A model generated the notes under the pieces. It did not search any database and was not told the origin of the DNA. It saw only the letters and a program-made list of their open reading frames with translations. This document shows, piece by piece, positions 1 to 8,000 of a stretch of DNA of 36,139 bases (position 1 is its first letter; the number at the start of each line of letters is the position of its first letter). Source of the DNA: Mordavella massiliensis (GTDB lineage Bacteria; Bacillota; Clostridia; Lachnospirales; Lachnospiraceae). The translations under genes and the position numbers were made by a program. The stretch covers positions 1 through 36,139 of the forward strand of contig NZ_JACJLV010000028.1 in the NCBI RefSeq assembly GCF_016902415.1, read 5' to 3'.

Positions 1-16
1 GTGTGATTTTATCCAT
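1..16 (-). CDS. 5' end of an unidentified minus-strand gene
   Basis: Reading leftwards, an ATG at 16-14 opens a frame MDKIT that leaves the window. It is preceded by a good ribosome binding site (AAAGGAGT on the minus strand, about 25-32). It starts some 45 bases after the stop of the ImmA-like gene and so could be the third gene of the minus-strand operon. Too little sequence remains to name a product. Confidence 0.45.
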
Positions 17-62
17 GGCACTAACTCCTTTAAAAAACTTGTAGTTTTCTGGAGTTATTATC

Positions 63-599
63 TCATGGAGCGAGGAAACTAGCACGGTACTGAGAATTTA
101 CCGTGTACGGCATATTATAGTGCTGCCCTCGTTTCATGAGACTGTATAGTTTAAAGCTCATCAGTTCAGGAGTGGCATATAGTGAACTGCAGAAGCTGAA
201 ATAGTCCAGTTCCTCATTTTTTGATAGATCAGCCACGTCTTTATCGCTGATCAGAAGGTCGGCTGCGAATAGATTGGCCTGATATTCTGTCTCGTCTGTC
301 ATATTATAAAGACGGTTGTCTGACATGGGGGCCATTTTAAGCTGCTTCCGGTGCAGGACGATGTGTCCCAGCTCATGAGCCGCAACAATCCGTTTTTCTT
401 CTTCTGAAAGGAAACTGCTGAACATGGCGTAGATAGTCTGACAGCTCATAAAGCAGTATCCTTTTAATCTGGCATATGCCGATGTTTCTCCTACAACTGC
501 CCCCAGCGCTTCCAGAAGTTCAATAGGATCCCTCGTCTTATATTTCCGGATCAGGTCATTCACTTTTTTATTAATATAATCGCTTGTCAAATCAATCAC
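63..599 (-). CDS. ImmA/IrrE family metallopeptidase
   Basis: This 178-residue protein has the zinc-protease motif HELGH at residues 75-79, and E105 in the downstream ETEYQAN segment is the likely third ligand. Family members such as ImmA of ICEBs1 cleave a Cro/CI-type repressor encoded next to them, which derepresses the mobile element after DNA damage or quorum signals. The partner here is the XRE gene at 680-1111, upstream in the same operon. The start appears to be GTG at 599 with a weak GGGG ribosome binding site. Cleavage of the neighbouring repressor is inferred from family and position. Confidence 0.88.
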   Translation of the reverse strand: MIDLTSDYINKKVNDLIRKYKTRDPIELLEALGAVVGETSAYARLKGYCFMSCQTIYAMFSSFLSEEEKRIVAAHELGHIVLHRKQLKMAPMSDNRLYNMTDETEYQANLFAADLLISDKDVADLSKNEELDYFSFCSSLYATPELMSFKLYSLMKRGQHYNMPYTVNSQYRASFLAP

Positions 600-679
600 C
601 CCGATCTGTTATCCCGTGAATGCGTATGGATATTACTGCGGATATAACAATACCATAAATGGTGTGTTATAAAATGGAC

Positions 680-1111
680 TCAGTCTTCCGCGTCGGATGC
701 ATCATCCTGGCGGAGATATTTCTTGGGCGTGAATTTCTTTGCACGTTTCTTTGAATCCAGATAGAGCATCTGGATTTCATCCATAAAAGCCGTTTTATCA
801 TCATCAGTCAGCTCCCCGCCGGCAAACATAGCGGCAGCCTGTTCCAGGATCTGCTGTGCTTGTTTTGCTCCTCTGGATCCATACTGTTCTGCAGCTTCTG
901 TAATAAACGCTTCTCCTTCCGTCATCAGGTAGGAAATATCACATCCCAGTGTATCTGCTAGTTTCTGATACAGCTCGTGCTGTTTGGGATAACGTCCTTC
1001 TGCTTCCCAGCCGCGGATAGTCCGTAAAGAAACGCCAAGGGCATTTGCCAGTTGGGTCTGGTTCATGCCTTTTGATTTTCTTAGAGATTTGATTTTTTCA
1101 CCGAACGTCAT
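680..1111 (-). CDS. XRE (Cro/CI) family transcriptional repressor, ImmR-like
   Basis: This 143-residue protein has an N-terminal helix-turn-helix at about residues 5-60 (QTQLANALGVSLRTIRGWE is the classic HTH core). An acidic/basic tail with the segment KRAKKFTPKKYLRQ may be the peptidase-sensitive or regulatory part. It is transcribed leftwards ahead of the ImmA-like gene, from a promoter whose -35/-10 I read at 1290-1295/1267-1272 on the minus strand. It probably represses the rightward promoter at 1204-1232 and its own. The spacing to the peptidase gene (80 bases) and the divergent arrangement match ICEBs1-like ImmR/ImmA modules. Its target operators are inferred. Confidence 0.88.
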   Translation of the reverse strand: MTFGEKIKSLRKSKGMNQTQLANALGVSLRTIRGWEAEGRYPKQHELYQKLADTLGCDISYLMTEGEAFITEAAEQYGSRGAKQAQQILEQAAAMFAGGELTDDDKTAFMDEIQMLYLDSKKRAKKFTPKKYLRQDDASDAED

Positions 1112-1203
1112 AACAATACCTCTTTTCTAAGCAATCTTCATGTATTGCGCTTTGATTTCCTGACAAAAGAGGAAATCACTTTCCTAAAAAATCATCTTGC
1201 CTC

Positions 1204-1232
1204 TTGACAACCGGATAGTGATTGCCTATAAT
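1204..1232 (+). promoter_or_regulatory. Consensus sigma-A promoter reading into the polymerase gene
   Basis: TTGACA at 1204-1209, a 17-base spacer and TATAAT at 1227-1232 form a perfect consensus promoter. The expected start is near 1239, about 165 bases before the polymerase start. A 6-bp inverted repeat (GTGATT at 1218-1223, AATCAC at 1236-1241) surrounds the -10 box and could be an operator. Confidence 0.75.
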
Positions 1233-1249
1233 GTGAATCACAAGGAAAC

Positions 1250-1263
1250 GGCAAGTACTTGCC
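1250..1263. promoter_or_regulatory. Perfect 14-bp palindrome, candidate repressor operator
   Basis: GGCAAGTACTTGCC is a perfect dyad located between the expected start site of the rightward promoter (about 1239) and the -10 of the leftward promoter (1267-1272). A related TTGCCTATAAT sequence occurs twice (1222-1232 and 1259-1269), the second overlapping the palindrome. Binding by the XRE protein at 680-1111 is inferred from position. Confidence 0.6.
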
Positions 1264-1266
1264 TAT

Positions 1267-1295
1267 AATATAATCGAAATTTCCTGTTTTGTCAA
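1267..1295 (-). promoter_or_regulatory. Leftward promoter for the XRE/ImmA operon
   Basis: On the minus strand TTGACA (1295-1290), a 17-base spacer and TATATT (1272-1267) give a near-consensus promoter. Its start would be near 1260, reading into the XRE gene. It faces the rightward promoter at 1204-1232, so the two transcripts overlap by roughly 20 bases. Confidence 0.7.
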
Positions 1296-1403
1296 TTCTA
1301 ATTATGGGAAATTGCCGGTTTTAAGACAATTTCTGGAAGAGGAAAGACGGAAATATCATATGAGAAAGAACACAGGCAAGTGGAACCGGAAAGGAAGGCG
1401 CTT

Positions 1404-2675
1404 ATGGAACGGCAGAATTACTTTATATGCATTGACCTGAAGTCCTTCTACGCATCAGTAGAATGTGTAGAACGGAAGCTGGATCCATTTAAGACGAACC
1501 TTGTAGTGGCAGATCCGACAAGATCAAAATCGACTATATGTCTGGCGATCACCCCGGCAATGAAAAAACTGGGGGTGAAAAACAGATGCAGGATTCATGA
1601 AATCCCCGACAACATCCAATATATTACGGCAATGCCGAGGATGCAGCTGTATCTGGATTATTCTGCCAGGATCTACAGCATTTATCTTCGCTATGTTTCA
1701 AAGGAAGATATCCATGTGTACAGTGTGGATGAATGCTTTCTGGATGTAACAGAGTATCTTCGTCTGTACCAGATGGATCCAAAGGAAATGGCTGTGGAAC
1801 TGATGCGCGCGGTTATGCAGGAGACAGGGATCACAGCGACTGCCGGGGTGGGAACAAACCTTTACCTGGCGAAAATTGCAATGGATATCCTGGCAAAGCA
1901 TGCGGAAGACCATATCGGGATATTGGATGAGTTATCTTTCCGCGAAAAGCTGTGGGATCATCAGCCGCTTCGTGATTTCTGGATGATCGGCTCCCGTACA
2001 GAAAGGAAACTGGCAGGCTATGGAATTCATACGATGGGAGATCTTGCGTTGGCATCCATTACTTCTGAGGATCTTCTTTATAAGATCTTTGGCATTGATG
2101 CGGAGTTGATGATCGACCACGCCTGGGGGAGAGAGACCTGCAGGATGAAGGATATCAAGAACTACCGGACAGAAGAGCACAGTCTGTCCAACGGACAGGT
2201 TCTTATGAGAAATTATGAATTTGAAGAGGGGGCTGTGATCGCCAGGGAAATGACGGATGTGCTGGTGCTGGATCTGGTAGATAAAGGGCTGGTGACAAAT
2301 TCTGTCACTCTCTGGATTGCATACGACCATCGGCTTGAACATGATCCATCAAAGGGAACTGTCAGATTCGCAGAAGCGACTAATAGTTCTGAGCGGATCA
2401 TTCATGCAGTGGAGAAGTTGTATCAGAGGATCGCGGATCGCCATACCGGGATCCGGAGAGTGGAAATCTGTGCCAACAGAGTAGTTCCGGAGAGCTTTGT
2501 TCAGTACGATCTGTTCTCCAATCCGGAACAGCAGGAAAAAGAAAGAAACCTGCAGCTGGCTATACTGGAGATTAAGAGAAGATATGGCAGGAATGCGGTC
2601 ATGCGTGGCTCCAATCTTCTGGCCTGTTCTACTTACAGGGAAAGAAATAATCAGATTGGCGGCCACCGGGCATAA
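1404..2675 (+). CDS. Y-family (UmuC/DinB-like) translesion DNA polymerase
   Basis: The product is an error-prone polymerase of the ImpB/MucB/SamB (UmuC/UvrX-like) branch, 423 residues from the chosen start. Catalytic motifs are visible: D11 in CIDLKSFYASVE and D109/E110 in YSVDECFLDV. A thumb region follows (TAGVGTNLYLAKIAMD), with a little-finger region after about residue 240. ATG 1404 is preferred because AAGGAAGG lies five bases upstream; a GTG at 1380 in the same frame lacks a good site. It is the first gene rightward of the repressor-controlled promoter. The YolD-like gene follows at once, with its ribosome binding site overlapping this stop codon, as in uvrX-yolD pairs of Bacillus prophages. 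Role: lesion bypass, possibly during single-strand transfer (inference). Confidence 0.92.
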   Translation: MERQNYFICIDLKSFYASVECVERKLDPFKTNLVVADPTRSKSTICLAITPAMKKLGVKNRCRIHEIPDNIQYITAMPRMQLYLDYSARIYSIYLRYVSKEDIHVYSVDECFLDVTEYLRLYQMDPKEMAVELMRAVMQETGITATAGVGTNLYLAKIAMDILAKHAEDHIGILDELSFREKLWDHQPLRDFWMIGSRTERKLAGYGIHTMGDLALASITSEDLLYKIFGIDAELMIDHAWGRETCRMKDIKNYRTEEHSLSNGQVLMRNYEFEEGAVIAREMTDVLVLDLVDKGLVTNSVTLWIAYDHRLEHDPSKGTVRFAEATNSSERIIHAVEKLYQRIADRHTGIRRVEICANRVVPESFVQYDLFSNPEQQEKERNLQLAILEIKRRYGRNAVMRGSNLLACSTYRERNNQIGGHRA

Positions 2676-2691
2676 GGAGGTGATGACTGTG

Positions 2692-3105
2692 ATGACGGCA
2701 GCATACCGTAAAATCATACATTTGCCGCGTCCGGCATCCGGGAGAACTCCGATGGCGGTAGAGCGGAGGGCAAAACAGTTTGCTCCGTTTGCCGCATTAA
2801 AAGGATTTGAGGATGCGGTCAGGGAAAAGGAGATTATCTATGAACCCAGGAGAATTTTATCGGAGGAGAAGAAAAATGAACTGGATATGAAATTAAGGAT
2901 GCTGAAACCGGGCATGGAGATCCTGGTGGAGTTTTTTACCGGGAATCCGTCTCTTCCGGGATTCGGAAGATATCATACAGTGAAAGGGGATGTTGCTTTT
3001 TTTGATCCGTCAGTTGGTTTGCGGATCGGAGATACAGAGATAGAGATCCGGGATATCTGTGAGATGTCCGGGGATGTTTTTGAAATATTGGAAATGCCCT
3101 GTTAG
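2692..3105 (+). CDS. YolD-like protein
   Basis: This 137-residue protein has the YolD-family signature RRAKQFAPFAALKGFEDAV near its N-terminus, followed by a small beta-rich domain (GRYHTVKGDVAFFDPSVGLRIGDTEIEIRDI). YolD-like proteins are found next to Y-family polymerases and are proposed to be UmuD-like partners or regulators of them. AGGAGG (2675-2680) overlaps the polymerase stop, so the two are probably translationally coupled. Starts at ATG 2683, GTG 2689 and ATG 2692 are all in frame; 2683 is too close to the site, and 2692 or 2689 fit best. The frame remains open for 65 codons after its TAG (see findings). Confidence 0.85.
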   Translation: MTAAYRKIIHLPRPASGRTPMAVERRAKQFAPFAALKGFEDAVREKEIIYEPRRILSEEKKNELDMKLRMLKPGMEILVEFFTGNPSLPGFGRYHTVKGDVAFFDPSVGLRIGDTEIEIRDICEMSGDVFEILEMPC

Positions 3106-3330
3106 AGGGATATCCGCAGAAATCTATGGTACTGTCCGGCGTGTGGGAGCTGGATGAAGGCTGCGGTGGAAGCGGCAGACCGACAAAGCAGGTCTGAAAT
3201 GAATATCATGTGTGTCCGCGCAGCTTTGGCGCTATTCGGAATGGGCAGCATGAGAGCTCATGAAGCGGATTTGATTTCCCTTGATCCGTTGAGTAATAAA
3301 TGAAATTCTTATTGCTTAAAGGAGGAACTT

Positions 3331-3576
3331 ATGGGATCAGATAATTATAAATGGCATATTCACTGCCCTGTATGCGGAGCTTTTCTGGAGAAAAGTTCCC
3401 AGTGCGATTCGGAGGTGGATTGTAAAAAATGTAAAAGCACACTGGAAGTACTGGTAAAGGAAGATATTGTATCTGTCCGTCCCATGATCATCAGGGATGA
3501 GCAGCTCAAAGCAAGGATGCGGGTCTATGCACAGAGAATCAGATCCGGATCTGGAAAGAAAAAAGAAACAGAATAG
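3331..3576 (+). CDS. Small zinc-ribbon protein
   Basis: This 81-residue protein has paired CxxC motifs: C12/C15 in HCPVCG and C31/C34 in CKKC, spaced as a zinc ribbon, with a basic C-terminus (RIRSGSGKKKETE). AAGGAGG lies seven bases before ATG 3331. The fold suggests nucleic-acid or protein binding; a Com-like translational regulator would be one analogy, but I do not recognise a precise family. It is the third gene of the presumed repressor-controlled operon and is followed by about 400 bases of regulatory sequence. Confidence 0.75.
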   Translation: MGSDNYKWHIHCPVCGAFLEKSSQCDSEVDCKKCKSTLEVLVKEDIVSVRPMIIRDEQLKARMRVYAQRIRSGSGKKKETE

Positions 3577-3680
3577 AATGAGATATCCGTTAGAGCGGTG
3601 AATTTGGCTAGAACCATCAGGACGGCGGCGGATATCAAGAGTTTGTCAAGGAGCTGAACCTGACCAGAATCACTAAGAGC

Positions 3681-3765
3681 CCGGCAAAACATTTATGGTT
3701 GAGACACAGAAAAAGAAATTATTTTGTGTCTGGAAATCAATCATATTTGTTTTGCCGGTTTTTTT
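3681..3765 (+). terminator. Rho-independent terminator-like structure
   Basis: CCGGCAAAAC at 3681-3690 pairs with GTTTTGCCGG at 3749-3758 (10 bp, perfect) and is followed by seven Ts. The long loop contains a second stem (AGACACAGAAAA with TTTTGTGTCT, about 3702-3731). It would end transcription from the polymerase operon just before the first 54-bp repeat. Confidence 0.65.
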
Positions 3766-3770
3766 ATGCA

Positions 3771-3824
3771 AAAATAAAAAAATTTAGTTTTCGACACTGT
3801 AAAAAGTGCTGTTTTCCTTTCTAT
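3771..3824 (+). repeat. 54-bp direct repeat, copy 1
   Basis: This copy matches 4595-4648 at 49 of 54 positions. Core: TTCGACACTGTAAAAAG, then GCTGTTTTCC. It lies about 150 bases before the sigma-like gene and is followed within 20 bases by an SD-like GAGGAGG and a GGAGC-TTCGG-GCTCC hairpin. Confidence 0.85.
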
Positions 3825-3842
3825 TAATGAGGAGGTGAAATA

Positions 3843-3885
3843 GGAGCTTCGGGCTCCCGTTCAAAAAAAACGGGTGAGTCCGAGG
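3843..3885 (+). promoter_or_regulatory. Alternative hairpins in the sigma-like gene leader
   Basis: GGAGC (3843-3847), TTCGG loop, GCTCC (3853-3857) forms a tight UUCG-type hairpin. A longer stem uses part of the same bases: CTTCGGGCTCCCGTT (3847-3861) with AACGGGTGAGTCCGAG (3870-3885), one bulged base. The two cannot form together, which is the pattern of an attenuator or leader switch. Function is inferred. Confidence 0.5.
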
Positions 3886-3975
3886 CTGTTTGTGCTGCAG
3901 AGAATTGGGAAAAAGAAACGGTAATGTTTCTTGATTCGGGACCACCCGGAGCCGGAAGGCAGAAAGGTGGTCTAT

Positions 3976-4611
3976 ATGATGACATTAAAAGAATTAAAAA
4001 ACCTGGTGAAACCTGCAGATCCTAAAAAGAGAGTGCCTTGTGCGGTATCGCTGAAACAGTCCGGAGCCCGTATCGTGGTCCGGGAGGCGGTCGGACTTGG
4101 TGCAGATATTACTGTTTACGCAAATGGATATGTACTTTATCAGGAGGGGGAGAAGACGACTGTTTTTCCGCTGCATGCATGCAGCGCATATGGTTATGAG
4201 TCTGTTACCGGGCAGCAGAAGATATTTCGGTCTGAATTTTTTGACAATGAAAACTGGTATGTACGTCTTCTGATGGAAGCCTCCGATCTGATGGAGAGAA
4301 ATCAGGAAAAGATACTCTCTAATCATAATGTATGTTCATATAACCCGTTTTCGGAAGAGTGGAAAGAATTAAAGGATCAGGAGCAGGATGTTTTAGAACG
4401 GCTTGTGGAAAGAGAAATGTTTCGTGACCTTATGAGTGTTCTGACAGAAAAGCAGAAAAAAGCTGTTACGTTGTACTATCTGGAAAACATGAAGCAGGAA
4501 GACGTTTGTGCGGAAATGGGCATCGCTCAGCAGAGCGTTTCTAATATGATCAAAAGAGCTGTATCTGCTATGAAAAAGCGTCTGGAAGAAACAGAAAATA
4601 AAAAAATTTGA
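3976..4611 (+). CDS. Sigma-70 region 4-like DNA-binding protein
   Basis: This 211-residue protein has a C-terminal part (about residues 140-205) that is a sigma-70 region 4 helix-turn-helix: LTEKQKKAVTLYYLENMKQ, then a turn and AQQSVSNMIKRAVSAMKKR. The N-terminal part (KELKNLVKPADPKKRVPCAV...) is family specific and has no region 2, so it may be an activator or sigma-like factor rather than a full sigma factor. ATG 3976 with AGGTGG five bases upstream is chosen over an upstream TTG at 3931. The gene is bracketed by the two 54-bp repeats, and the second overlaps its last codons (ENKKI-stop). It probably regulates the downstream adhesin/conjugation genes (inference). Confidence 0.8.
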   Translation: MMTLKELKNLVKPADPKKRVPCAVSLKQSGARIVVREAVGLGADITVYANGYVLYQEGEKTTVFPLHACSAYGYESVTGQQKIFRSEFFDNENWYVRLLMEASDLMERNQEKILSNHNVCSYNPFSEEWKELKDQEQDVLERLVEREMFRDLMSVLTEKQKKAVTLYYLENMKQEDVCAEMGIAQQSVSNMIKRAVSAMKKRLEETENKKI

Positions 4612-4648
4612 TATTCGACGCTGTAAAAAGGGCTGTTTTCCTTTCTAT
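4595..4648 (+). repeat. 54-bp direct repeat, copy 2
   Basis: It overlaps the 3' end of the sigma-like gene and matches 3771-3824 at 49 of 54 positions. It is followed by GAAGGAG and a perfect AGGAGTT-AAAA-AACTCCT hairpin at 4655-4672, mirroring the layout after copy 1. Confidence 0.85.
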
Positions 4649-5058
4649 ATGTGAAGGAGTTAAAAAACTCCTGTGCACCTTGAAAAGTGAACAGCCTGCC
4701 CAGAGTGATATCTGGCTTGAATGTGCATCCTGCGCGTCCTGTCAGAGGCAACGTCCCGGTTATACGGAAACCGGTACAGGAACGGATCTGGGGAAGAGAA
4801 CAGGAAAACCTTAAATAAAAATCATTGTCTGATTTCATCATATTGATGACAGTAGAAACAGTGTGGCGGTATGGATTTCTGATTGAAATGGATACCGCCA
4901 TATTTTTGTGCTGTTATCCCGGCCGGGAAGAAACGGCCGACTGTCCCAGACAGTACAAATAATTAATAGAAGGAGGATGTGGATGAAGAAAACATAAAAA
5001 TTGACAGAGGAAATGAAATGCTTTACTCATAAACCAGATTTTAGAAAGGACGAAAAAG
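4612..5058. other. Intergenic region upstream of the adhesin
   Basis: About 450 bases without a convincing gene. Contents in order: the rest of the second 54-bp repeat, a 7-bp-stem hairpin (4655-4672), GC-rich sequence with an ACCGG-type short inverted repeat (about 4755-4775), the terminator at 4864-4907, a CGGCCG inverted pair (about 4919-4938), and GAAGGAGG at 4969-4976 followed by very short frames (for example MWMKKT at 4977-4997). The adhesin ribosome binding site, AAAGGA, lies near 5044-5049. Confidence 0.6.
4864..4907 (+). terminator. Intrinsic terminator between sigma-like gene and adhesin
   Basis: TGGCGGTAT (4864-4872) pairs perfectly with ATACCGCCA (4892-4900); TATTTTT follows. 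It lies about 150 bases upstream of the adhesin start, which leaves room for a separate adhesin promoter, though I see no clear consensus one (a TTGACA at 5001-5006 lacks a good -10). Confidence 0.7.
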
Positions 5059-8000
5059 ATGAGAAAGAAAAGAAAAGCAGCAAGGCTGATCTCTGGCTGC
5101 ATGGCGCTGGTGTCACTTTTATCAGCGGTTGTATCTCCGATGATGGTTTCTGCGGCAGAATCTCCGACTGAGAGGGTCCCCTATTATGAGGAAGTAAAGG
5201 ATCAATTGGATATGGATGAAGTCGTGACTGCTCATGATTATGAAGTTACAGTAGGGGCCTCGTTTGATATCAATTGTGACTTTTCCGGAATTGAGATCCC
5301 GGACAACAAGAAAGTAAAGGTCACTTTCCAGGAGGCGCTGAATGAGGACGGGGATCCTTTTGCGACAGATCATGAAGATACCTATCAGGCGGTCTATTAT
5401 GTGGAACCGCAGACGACCAGTCATCCGATGTATCAGATCAGCAGGAACATTACGGTGAAGGAAGCGGCAGCTTCTGAAGAAGTGAAGGATTCTGGAACAG
5501 AGGCTTCACCGGGTCAGGATAAGAAAGAGTCGGAACCGGAAAGCTCTGATGAGGAAGGAGAGTCGGAAACACCGGCTGAGATGCATTCAGAAGAGGAATT
5601 TGACAAAGCACTGGAGAGGTCAGAAGATCAGAAGACAGTGGATGAAGACAGTGGACTGACGCTGGGCGAAGTCCTTTTGCAGGCGGCGGACCAGGGAGTG
5701 GATATCCAGAGCCTGGAGGTCGGGGAAAGCGTGACTTTTACAGCACAGGCTCCTCGGGCACGGGCAGCCAGAGCAACGCAGTCTGTGACCATTACCCAGG
5801 GAAGTTATTATTACTATGCAGATTACGGGCTTGGATCCTATGTGACTGCTCCATTTACGGTGAAATTTGGGAACGTGTCTGCAACGGCATACTGCATTCA
5901 GCCGTCAAAGCCTGGCCCGGGAAGCGGAACATATCAGATCACAAAACTGGAAGGCAAGCAGGAACTGGCCAAGACGATTTATTATGGAACAGAAGCTTCG
6001 GGGGCGGCGTATTTCTTTAACAGCCACCATAAGGACTTTTCCGCAGGAAAGAGGTTTATTGTAACACATCTGGCAGCTTCCTATGCGAATGACAGCAGCG
6101 ATGCATTTTACGGAACCAACAGTACAGGAGAAGCGCTGGCGATGGAGCTTTATCATTACGCGGTAAGCCAGCCGGAAATTCCCAATGTGGAAATGTCATT
6201 TTCCAATTCTAACGTAACCGCCTATGTGGACGGCGGCCAGCAGCGGACAGAAGATATTACGTTTAAGGCGTCGAGCCAGCAGACGATCACAATGGATCTG
6301 CCGGATGGCGTGAAACTTCATAATATCAGCACAGGAAAGACCAGTGCTGCCGGGGCAAAGGTAACGATTTCCGGCGGTACAAAATTTTATCTGACGGCAC
6401 CGCTGACACAGACGAAAGATGTGTCAGGATCGTGGTCCGCAAAAATGCAGGGAAGCATTACCAAGGATTACTCCGCTTATAAGATCACGACCGGAAGTTC
6501 TTATCAGGATATTGCCCTGGTATTCGGAGAAGGCGTAGAAGACGAAAAGTATGTGAGCTTTTCTGTGAAATGGCTGGAACTGGCCAAGGTAGAGATCATC
6601 AAGGTGGATTCCAGGCATGAGAATGCAAAGCTGTCAGGCGCGGTGTTTGGTATTTACAGTGATCCTGATTGCACAAAGCTGATCACAGAGATGCCGGCAA
6701 CAGATGAAAATGGATCTTCCATTGCGGAGATCGTAAAGACTCAGGATACGGTATATCTGAAAGAAATTCAGGCTCCGGAAGGATACCGGCTGAATACGGC
6801 AGGTTATAATGTAAAACTGATTGCAAATGATACGGCTTCTGTTACAGTACCGGATCAGGAGCAAATGGGAGAACTGACCATTTACAAAGAAGGCCAGGTT
6901 CTGACCGGTGCAGATGTGACAGAAGAAGGAGTGACGTTCCGTTACGAAGACCGCCGTCAGGAAGGCGCTGTTTATAACGTCTATGCCGGAGAAGATATTG
7001 TAACGGCCTATGGTGCAAAGATCTACAGTAAAGGCGATCTTGTGAAAGGGAACCTGACGACGGACGATAATGGTTCGGCGGTTCTTAAAAATCTGCACCT
7101 GGGGACTTATGTGATCCGTGAAGTGCAGGCCCCGGAGAACTTTTACAATGCCGGTGAAGAAAAAACCGTGACACTTTCCTATGCCGGACAGAACGTGGAG
7201 ACGGTATTCAGCGAGAGTACCTTCCATAATGACAGGCAGAAAGCGGAAGTTTCTGTATTAAAAAAGGACAAGGACACCTTAAATCCTCTGGATGGCGGCG
7301 TGTTTGGCCTGTATGCAGGAAGCGATATTAATAATGCGGATGGAAGTGTCGTGGTATCGAAGGGAACGCTGATTGAAAAAGCGGTGACTGGAGAGGATGG
7401 AAAAGCTGTCTTTACGGCGGATTTGCCCATTGGATTTTCTTTTGATGTGAAAGAAATCCAGGCCCCGGAAGGGTATGTGAGAAATCAGGAGGATGTATAC
7501 TCCTTCACTTTCTCTTACACCAATGACAGCGAAGCGAAAGTGACATTTACCCATACCTTTGTCAATGAGCGTGTGAATGCCACGATCAAGCTGCAGAAAA
7601 AAGACGCAGAGACGAACCAGGCAGTTCCACAAGGGGATGCCACACTGGAAAATGCAGTGTATGGCCTGTATGCCCGTAAAGATATTGTACACCCGGATGG
7701 GGCAACCGGGGTGATCTACAAAGCCGGCGAGCGGGTGGCAACGCTGACCACGGACGAGAACGGGGAAGCGTCTGTAGAAAACCTGTATCTTGGGGAGTAT
7801 TTTGTCAAAGAGATCACGCCTCCCGTGGGGTATCTGGCAGATGAGAGTGAACATGATCTTGTGTGCAGCTATGAAGGAGATCTGACCGCAACCGTGGAGC
7901 GGGAGTGTGTATCACTGGAACAGGTAAAGAAGCAGCCTTTTGAGATCATCAAGGCAGCCAATAATGGGGAGACGGACGCTGATCTCCTGTCTGGGGCCGG

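Larger units (their letters stand above)
3577..3975. other. Non-coding leader region before the sigma-like gene
   Basis: No convincing gene is present. It holds a distant 8-bp inverted repeat (GATATCCG/CGGATATC, about 3582-3634), a terminator-like hairpin at 3681-3765, the first 54-bp repeat at 3771-3824, an SD-like GAGGAGGTGA without a long frame, two overlapping alternative hairpins at 3843-3885, and a small GAAAC/GTTTC hairpin at 3915-3930. Together these look like a 5' leader controlling the next gene. Confidence 0.55.

Noticed and set aside
1360-1440. 26-codon frame MRKNTGKWNRKGRRLWNGR overlapping the polymerase start
   Set aside because: Weak ribosome binding site and full overlap with the polymerase N-terminus; no further support.
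3612-3827. 71-codon stop-free stretch (contains EFVKELNLTRITKS) running through the terminator and first repeat
   Set aside because: No start codon with a site; most of its length is hairpin and T-run sequence. Possibly a gene remnant but unsupported.
4608-4814. 68-codon plus-strand frame after the sigma-like gene
   Set aside because: Begins inside the 54-bp repeat, no ribosome binding site, no recognisable protein pattern.
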